Of a stretch of 6,657 nt of DNA, positions 1 through 4,643 are shown piece after piece. Position numbers and translations under genes: made by a program. Below the pieces are notes generated by a model, which was not told the origin of the DNA, ran no database searches, and saw only the letters and a program-made list of their open reading frames with translations. The first letter of the stretch is position 1, and each line of letters begins with the position of its first letter. Source of the stretch: Proteobacteria bacterium UBA6921 (GTDB taxonomy: Bacteria; Pseudomonadota; Gammaproteobacteria; SG8-11); contig DKAR01000023.1 in NCBI GenBank assembly GCA_002450895.1, positions 13,481 through 20,137 of the forward strand. The letters run 5' to 3'.

Positions 1-318
1 AAACCGGGGGGGTACCTTGTGCTTACCGGGCCATTCTACTGGCCATTACATGAAGAGCCTCACGACTACTACAGGTTCACTAAGTACGGTTTTGAACGCT
101 TGTTAATAGATTCCGGGTTTGCAATTCTTGAAATGCGTGAAGATGGTGGCGATGTTTCCCAAGTGTTCCTATCAATAAGCCTGTTGCTTAGAGGAAGGAT
201 CCTGGCGCCGCTAAGATTGGTTGTGAACATGGTGGGTGAATTTATGAATCTTGTTGCTCCACTCAAGAGCTCCCCACCAAACTACACTATTTTGGCCGAA
301 TCAGTCCAAAGAGCATGA
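1..318 (+). CDS. SAM-dependent methyltransferase, C-terminal part (5' end outside window)
   Basis: The frame is open from base 1 and ends at TGA 316-318, giving 105 residues. The left edge cuts the gene: the first residues, KPGGYLVLTGPF, are the post-motif beta strand that follows the 'LKPGG' turn of class I (Methyltransf_11-like) methyltransferases, so the SAM-binding N-terminal half lies upstream. The GTG at 19 is internal to this strand and is not a believable start. HEEPHDYYRFT (residues 17-27) followed by 'YGFERLLIDSGF' is a signature I know from methyltransferases in O-antigen and exopolysaccharide loci. A hydrophobic stretch (about residues 52-80) near the end may associate with the membrane or form a helical cap. 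Likely role: methylation of a sugar or of a glycan precursor in the cytoplasm; the substrate cannot be read from this fragment. The next gene, also a methyltransferase, starts about 30 bases downstream. Confidence 0.85.
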   Translation, partial: KPGGYLVLTGPFYWPLHEEPHDYYRFTKYGFERLLIDSGFAILEMREDGGDVSQVFLSISLLLRGRILAPLRLVVNMVGEFMNLVAPLKSSPPNYTILAESVQRA

Positions 319-348
319 TGATTTGGCAAGATTGAACAATTTCTGAAT

Positions 349-1062
349 GTGGTAAACGAAAGTATGGATGTCAATTACAGCATTGAGCTACTTGCGCGCG
401 ACAAGATTGGACGTTCTCATGTCATAAATGAGCTGTCAAAGATTAAAGAGCAATACAGCGTTGTTGGGCAGAAAGTTGTCGAGCTCGGGTGTGGTCTTGG
501 GCAAAACTTGGAAGTTTTTGCCGAGACTAATGACGTAGTCGGAATCGAAGGCCTGCAAGACGTAGTTCGAGAGGCGAACAAGGCTGGTCTATGTGTCTTG
601 CATTCAGACTTGGAAAAGCCTTTGTCTATTCAGGACTCCACTCAGGATTTAGTGCTCTGCCTAGATGTATTGGAACATCTAACTTATCCGTTTAACTTGA
701 TGCAAGAAATTAAGCGAGTATTGAAGCCTACTGGATTTGCAGTACTTAACGTGCCAAATCATTTGGATCTTGTCGGTCGAATTAGAATACTCTTCGGGTC
801 TGGTTTGGATACACATAGATTTTTTCCAGGCTCACATGATTGGGATAATCCTCATTTACGGTTCTTTACATTCTCCGGTTTTGTCGACCTCATCGGAAAG
901 TCTGGATTTAGGGTCGTAGAGAACCGATCGAAAAATCTGCCTAGTTTTCCATTCAGTTCCGCGCTGCGCAAATTTGGGGTTAATAGTGTTTTGCGAAAAT
1001 TGGCGACAGTATCTCCATCCCTCTTTGCGGGTGGGTTCTTTTTTGTCGTTGCAAAGAAATAG
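349..1062 (+). CDS. Class I SAM-dependent methyltransferase (MetW/Methyltransf_23-like)
   Basis: A complete 237-residue protein of normal length for a single-domain class I methyltransferase. The SAM-binding motif I is VVELGCGLGQNL (residues 43-54). The acidic residue ending strand 2 is in VVGIEG (E67), followed by HSDLEKPL (D87), motif DLVLCLDVLEHL (100-111) and the post-motif strand VLKPTGFAVLNVPN (124-137). The segment HLRFFTFSGF (169-178) is typical of enzymes of this group found in surface-glycan clusters. The C-terminal 40 residues are basic and then hydrophobic (FAGGFFFVVAKK). The start is uncertain: GTG 349 gives the longest frame, but ATG 364 would give MDVNYSIELL..., lose only five residues and keep every motif. 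Neither has a clear Shine-Dalgarno. Substrate is unknown; from context it is probably a sugar hydroxyl, carboxyl or amino group on the glycan or its precursor. Confidence is high for family, low for substrate. Confidence 0.9.
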   Translation: MVNESMDVNYSIELLARDKIGRSHVINELSKIKEQYSVVGQKVVELGCGLGQNLEVFAETNDVVGIEGLQDVVREANKAGLCVLHSDLEKPLSIQDSTQDLVLCLDVLEHLTYPFNLMQEIKRVLKPTGFAVLNVPNHLDLVGRIRILFGSGLDTHRFFPGSHDWDNPHLRFFTFSGFVDLIGKSGFRVVENRSKNLPSFPFSSALRKFGVNSVLRKLATVSPSLFAGGFFFVVAKK

Positions 1063-1065
1063 AAA

Positions 1066-1093
1066 TTTCGCGCGGACGGAAAGTCCATCGAAA
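1066..1093 (+). other. Possible RNA hairpin in the gap between methyltransferase and GT4 genes
   Basis: Within the 50-base gap, TTTCG 1066-1070 can pair with CGAAA 1089-1093, and GGAC 1074-1077 with GTCC 1083-1086 around a GGAAA loop, leaving a small 3x2 internal loop. There is no following U run, so it does not look like an intrinsic terminator. It could be an mRNA processing or stability element, or chance. The gap otherwise shows no convincing promoter and no strong Shine-Dalgarno before ATG 1113. Confidence 0.25.
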
Positions 1094-1112
1094 CTTTGAA
1101 ATTGTTGGTCAA

Positions 1113-2324
1113 ATGGGAACAACAAAAATTCTCTTCTACGACGATGCGCCGGAGTTCGGTGGTCATCAAGTTATGACCGTAGCGGCTGTGCGCTCGATAC
1201 TTGAAGGTAACGCCAATATTGCCGTTGGATTTATCTATTTCGAGGGAAACGGTCGGCTGCGGGATATCTTGAATAAGATTAGTGCGGATAGACAAAGGTT
1301 GACACTACTTCCGATTGCACACAGTTCGAGCAGGCTGCAAAACCTGAGAACTTTATTTTCGCCTCGGAAGATTCGAAGCATTTCAAGAATAATGAAAGAC
1401 TACGCGCCCAATGGAATAGTAGTGGCACAAGGGAGAATCGAAGCGTGTACTTTGGGGCTTGTAGCTGCGAAAAAAGCTGGCGTCCCAGTGGTGAGTTATA
1501 TACCGATGGCGCATCGCGTTGGCATTTCAGGAAGCCACCGCGGTGCGGCAATTCGCGATATGCTCAACAAGCGGTACTATCGCCTTCCTGATGCGTTCAT
1601 AACGCTAAGCGGAAATATGGCGGAGGAACTGCGGGCTCGCGGCGTTACCCAACCAGTTGAAGTTGTTTATAACGGAATCGACACGGCAGCTTATCCGTTT
1701 CGAGAAAGGAAGAAATCCCGGGCCAAATTCTTGCTAGAGGCCGACGAGTATGCTTTGGCCATCGTCGGTCGCATTCAGTTCAAGCAGAAGGGGCACGATT
1801 TTCTGGTGCGAGCACTGGCGCATTCTTTGCCACGGCTTGGGAAACTTCGGCTAATGATCGTCGGCAGCGGGCCTGACGAGTCTCGCCTGCGAGAAATAAT
1901 TGAAGACTGCAACATAGATTCTATCGTGACATTCGTTCCCTGGTCGGATGATCTTTCGGATGTTTACTCAGCAATCGACATGTTGGTGATTCCTTCAAGA
2001 TTCGAAGGCATGCCGATCGTCATGCTAGAGGCGATGTATTATGGGGTGCCAATCGTGGCGTCCGCAGTCGATGGAATGAAAGAAGTGTTGCCAAGACAAT
2101 GGCTATTTGAGTATGGAAATTTTTTGAGTTTTGCTGAAGCTGTTTGTCGAGTTCAACAATCCGACAATTCAGAACTCATTCTGGCCAACAAAAATCGGAT
2201 TGACACGGATTTCTCCCAGCAAAGATTTGGCGTCGATTTCTTGAAATCTCTCCTCAAAATACTTTCCAGAAACAAACCAAGAGCGTTAAGTAGTGGCTAC
2301 TCGACTCGAAAGGGGGCGCAGTGA
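1113..2324 (+). CDS. GT4-family glycosyltransferase (GT-B fold)
   Basis: A 403-residue protein of normal size for a retaining GT-B glycosyltransferase of family GT4, which transfers a sugar from a nucleotide-sugar to a lipid-linked acceptor on the cytoplasmic face of the inner membrane. The N-terminal Rossmann-like half opens with ILFYDDAPEFGGHQVMT; GGH (16-18) is the glycine-rich acceptor/donor loop. The C-terminal half starts near VVYNGID (185-190) and carries VGRIQFKQKGHDFLVRA (218-234), IVGSGPDE (249-256) and the donor-binding EX7E motif in PSRFEGMPIVMLEAM (E298 and E306), with GVPIVAS following. All key positions look intact. The last 20 residues are a basic, low-complexity tail. ATG 1113 is the natural start because it leads directly into the first beta strand, although no strong Shine-Dalgarno precedes it. 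Its stop overlaps the start of the polymerase gene. Sugar specificity cannot be assigned. Confidence 0.93.
   Translation: MGTTKILFYDDAPEFGGHQVMTVAAVRSILEGNANIAVGFIYFEGNGRLRDILNKISADRQRLTLLPIAHSSSRLQNLRTLFSPRKIRSISRIMKDYAPNGIVVAQGRIEACTLGLVAAKKAGVPVVSYIPMAHRVGISGSHRGAAIRDMLNKRYYRLPDAFITLSGNMAEELRARGVTQPVEVVYNGIDTAAYPFRERKKSRAKFLLEADEYALAIVGRIQFKQKGHDFLVRALAHSLPRLGKLRLMIVGSGPDESRLREIIEDCNIDSIVTFVPWSDDLSDVYSAIDMLVIPSRFEGMPIVMLEAMYYGVPIVASAVDGMKEVLPRQWLFEYGNFLSFAEAVCRVQQSDNSELILANKNRIDTDFSQQRFGVDFLKSLLKILSRNKPRALSSGYSTRKGAQ
2309..2316 (+). promoter_or_regulatory. Shine-Dalgarno for the polymerase gene, in a GTGA overlap
   Basis: AAAGGGGG sits four bases before GTG 2321, inside the end of the GT4 gene. 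The start GTG and the stop TGA of the upstream gene share the sequence GTGA (2321-2324). This supports GTG 2321 as the start and suggests translational coupling. Confidence 0.65.
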
Positions 2325-3544
2325 TCGAAGCAACTATTTGCGGTTCGCTGGTAATCCTAATAATTTTCTATCTGTATTTCTCGCGCCGCGAGCGAAGTTT
2401 TATAAACGTCTTAACACCGTCGGTCTTAATCTTGGTGCCGACGAGCTATGTTCTCGAGTTGGTTCACATTTACTATTTTGGCTACTCTGGTGATGAGGTC
2501 TGGTACCTCTATTGCTATTTGACATATGCGGTCTCCATTGTTGCCTTTGGGTTGGCGTATTTGCTGACTCCACAGTACAAAGTGAAATTACCATTTGTAC
2601 GAAGCCGTCGCGACCGGTGGTTGATCCCTTATCTCTTTCTTGCTGGAGCCGTCTTACTGTACTTGCCGATAATTTGGGAATACCGAGATCTTTTATCGAC
2701 GCCGCGCGAAATTTATACTCGCACGCGTTCAGGTTACGGACCGCTATTTTTTCTTTCGGCTACTTCTGCCTATTTGGGGTTCATCTCGTATCTTTTTCGG
2801 CCCCGCATCCGAACGTGGAAGATTGCATTCTTTTTTCTATTCAGCGCGTGTGTGTTGCTTCTTCATGGTAGTAAGGGGCAAGTGGTAACGTTAGTTTTGA
2901 TTCTGATCATGTACCTTGTGTATGTTCGCGAAGTCCGCGTCGGATTTAATAAATTCTTGCTTTGGGCCGGCGTATTTTCACTGGGAGTAACTTTACTTTT
3001 TTTGGTTACTCTCCCCGCCCAGAACAACTCTAGCCTGATTCAAAGAATGAGCAGCTATTCAGATTACACTCGAAACGCAATTGTAGTAATGAGTAGTAAC
3101 ATGCCGCTAATGGGGGGGCAGCTTTCGGTCGAAAATGAACTTTTTGCGAGAATTCCGCGAGCAATTTTTCCAGATAAGCCAAAAGACTTTGGTTCCTTCT
3201 TTCTAGCCAAACTCTTCTACCCTGATTGGTATGAAGTTGACTCGGGGTCGCCAGCATTTGGCATCGGAGTTCAATATGCAGATTTCGGGGCTGCCGCAAT
3301 TTTTATCATACTATGCTGGTCGATTCTTTCGGGGGTACTGCTCAAGATTTTCGTTGTTCGACTTCATGACTATAAGACTCCTTCCGACTTCATAATGGTT
3401 CTCTTCTTATCCGGAGTGGCTTTGTTGTCGGTTGGAGTCGGTTACATGCTTCCGGAACATTTGCTGCTGGCTCTTGGAGTCAGTGCAGTCTATCGTTTTC
3501 GTGTTCTCCATTCGCGTCAAACGTTTTCTGAGTCGAAAGCGTGA
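2321..3544 (+). CDS. wzy: Wzy-like O-antigen/oligosaccharide repeat-unit polymerase
   Basis: A 407-residue, very hydrophobic polytopic protein with about ten to eleven membrane segments, roughly at residues 4-20, 28-50, 61-82, 100-119, 141-159, 167-182, 188-203, 212-231, 323-345, 357-376 and perhaps 378-393. Between the eighth and ninth lies a long hydrophilic loop (about 232-320), expected on the periplasmic side. It holds the segment ARIPRAIFPDKPKDFG (276-291), which resembles the 'IPR..WPDKP' pattern I recognise from Wzy-type polymerases. An earlier conserved-looking patch is TPREIYTRTRSGYG (127-140). Such proteins link undecaprenyl-diphosphate repeat units into a chain in the periplasm and vary greatly in sequence, so topology, loop and location between glycosyltransferases carry the call. 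An O-antigen ligase (WaaL) is the main alternative; the PDKP loop and locus context favour polymerase. A run of seven G lies inside the gene at 3112-3118. Confidence 0.78.
   Translation: MIEATICGSLVILIIFYLYFSRRERSFINVLTPSVLILVPTSYVLELVHIYYFGYSGDEVWYLYCYLTYAVSIVAFGLAYLLTPQYKVKLPFVRSRRDRWLIPYLFLAGAVLLYLPIIWEYRDLLSTPREIYTRTRSGYGPLFFLSATSAYLGFISYLFRPRIRTWKIAFFFLFSACVLLLHGSKGQVVTLVLILIMYLVYVREVRVGFNKFLLWAGVFSLGVTLLFLVTLPAQNNSSLIQRMSSYSDYTRNAIVVMSSNMPLMGGQLSVENELFARIPRAIFPDKPKDFGSFFLAKLFYPDWYEVDSGSPAFGIGVQYADFGAAAIFIILCWSILSGVLLKIFVVRLHDYKTPSDFIMVLFLSGVALLSVGVGYMLPEHLLLALGVSAVYRFRVLHSRQTFSESKA
3112..3118 (+). repeat. G7 homopolymer tract inside the polymerase gene
   Basis: Seven consecutive G encode part of MPLMGGQLS (residues 261-269) in the periplasmic loop. 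The frame is intact in this copy. A gain or loss of one G would truncate the polymerase before its last two or three membrane segments. Whether the tract is actually unstable cannot be told from one sequence. Confidence 0.5.
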
Positions 3545-3549
3545 GAGTT

Positions 3550-3554
3550 AGGAG
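3550..3554 (+). promoter_or_regulatory. Shine-Dalgarno for the second GT4 gene
   Basis: AGGAG lies six bases before ATG 3561, the strongest ribosome binding site in the window. It fixes this start, 16 bases after the polymerase stop. Confidence 0.75.
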
Positions 3555-3560
3555 CGGAAA

Positions 3561-4643
3561 ATGAGTGACGACTTAGCGCTTGACCTCTCGAGAATTGGCC
3601 GGAATGGTACTGGACCAGCTCGATTTGCTATGCAAATACTTGATTGCCTTCTCCAACAGCAAACAAATATCACCGTAGTGGCCAATTCGGAGCTTCGCCT
3701 CGATTCACGCGTACAAGTGATTCCTGTGCCAAGTTGGTTAGCTATGACTCAAGCGGTGTCTCGCGTGCGTCCATTGCTGTGGCTGCTCTATGCGTTTCTT
3801 TTTTTTCCGCGTCAGTTACGTCGCGTTATTACGCCAACACATCATGTGATTCCAGGTGCGCGGGAACAAGTCGTCTGCGTTTTGGACTTGCGCCCATATT
3901 TTTTTCCGGACAGTCTCTTGCAGCGAATCTATTTTCGCTATTTGCTGCCGCGTTCTTTAAGTCAAGTAAAAGCAGTGCTCACAATTTCTGAGGCCACAAG
4001 AAAGCTAATCATTGAGTACTACCGAGTGCCGCCCGAACGGATACACGTTGTTCATTGCGCAATTGATGTGACGAAGTTTAGGGTGCCGGCGCGTAACGAA
4101 CGTGCAGAAGTGCCGTACCTGTTGGTTATTGGGGCAACTTGGAAGCACAAGAATGCCCATGAACTTTTGCTAGTTGCGCATCTTTGGCGTGAAAACTTTA
4201 AAGTAAAGATCGTATGCGGGCACGGAAGTTATTCCATGATGCTCCGATCAATGGTCCGAGAGAACGGATTGACGGAGAGCGTTGAGTTTTTGGACTACAT
4301 ATCAGATTCAAGGCTGTTGACTCTCTACCAAAACGCGGCGGCATTGGTTTATCCATCTCTCATGGAGGGATTTGGGTTGCCTCCGCTTGAGGCTGCAGCG
4401 TGCGGAACGCCGGTAATTGTGTCTGATATTCCAGTTTTTCGGGAGATTTATGGAGATTTTCCCATCTACGTTCAGTTGGGTCGTGAAGAAAGTTGGCGGG
4501 ATGCGATAAATCTTTTAGCGAATGTCGAGGTGACGGCTTCAAAGATCCAGGCGGGGTTCGAGCGATCGAATGAATACAGTACTGAGCGCATGTGTCGAGA
4601 ACTTCATGCTGCGATTGAGGAAATATGGCCGCAATCGCGATAG
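3561..4643 (+). CDS. GT4-family glycosyltransferase (GT-B fold), second copy type
   Basis: A 360-residue retaining glycosyltransferase of family GT4, distinct from the one at 1113. The N-terminus LALDLSRIGRNGTGPARFA (residues 5-23) matches the 'GIGR' type opening of mannosyl- and rhamnosyl-transferase-like GT4 enzymes. A hydrophobic patch PLLWLLYAFLFFP (71-83) probably anchors the protein to the inner face of the membrane. TISEATRKLIIEYY (141-154) and PPERIHVVHCAID (157-169) mark the domain junction. In the C-terminal half, LLVIGATWKHKNAHELL (187-203) corresponds to the usual 'G..pRKN...LL' strand, and YPSLMEGFGLPPLEAAACG (264-282) carries the EX7E motif (E269 and E277). All hallmark positions appear present. 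It likely adds one sugar to the lipid-linked repeat unit in the cytoplasm; donor and linkage are unknown. The start is fixed by AGGAG six bases upstream. Its last 19 bases overlap the start of the next gene. It contains a T8 run at 3799-3806. Confidence 0.93.
   Translation: MSDDLALDLSRIGRNGTGPARFAMQILDCLLQQQTNITVVANSELRLDSRVQVIPVPSWLAMTQAVSRVRPLLWLLYAFLFFPRQLRRVITPTHHVIPGAREQVVCVLDLRPYFFPDSLLQRIYFRYLLPRSLSQVKAVLTISEATRKLIIEYYRVPPERIHVVHCAIDVTKFRVPARNERAEVPYLLVIGATWKHKNAHELLLVAHLWRENFKVKIVCGHGSYSMMLRSMVRENGLTESVEFLDYISDSRLLTLYQNAAALVYPSLMEGFGLPPLEAAACGTPVIVSDIPVFREIYGDFPIYVQLGREESWRDAINLLANVEVTASKIQAGFERSNEYSTERMCRELHAAIEEIWPQSR
4617..4621 (+). promoter_or_regulatory. Shine-Dalgarno for the membrane glycosyltransferase gene
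   Basis: GAGGA lies three bases before ATG 4625, slightly closer than ideal, within the 3' end of the GT4 gene. It is the best support for starting the next gene at 4625 rather than at the in-frame GTG codons 4706 or 4715. Confidence 0.45.

Noticed and set aside
1074..1086. Intrinsic terminator after the second methyltransferase
   Set aside because: The GGAC/GTCC stem is only four base pairs and no T run follows; it does not meet the usual form of a terminator.
852..1295. Minus-strand ORF of 147 codons across the methyltransferase/GT4 junction
   Set aside because: It lies opposite two clear plus-strand genes with full motif sets, its translation shows no recognisable domain, and it would span the gap. 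It is a frame shadow.
2321..3544. O-antigen ligase (WaaL) as the identity of the polytopic protein
   Set aside because: Ligases share the topology, but the IPRAIFPDKP loop and the position between two repeat-unit glycosyltransferases fit a Wzy polymerase better. It remains the main alternative.
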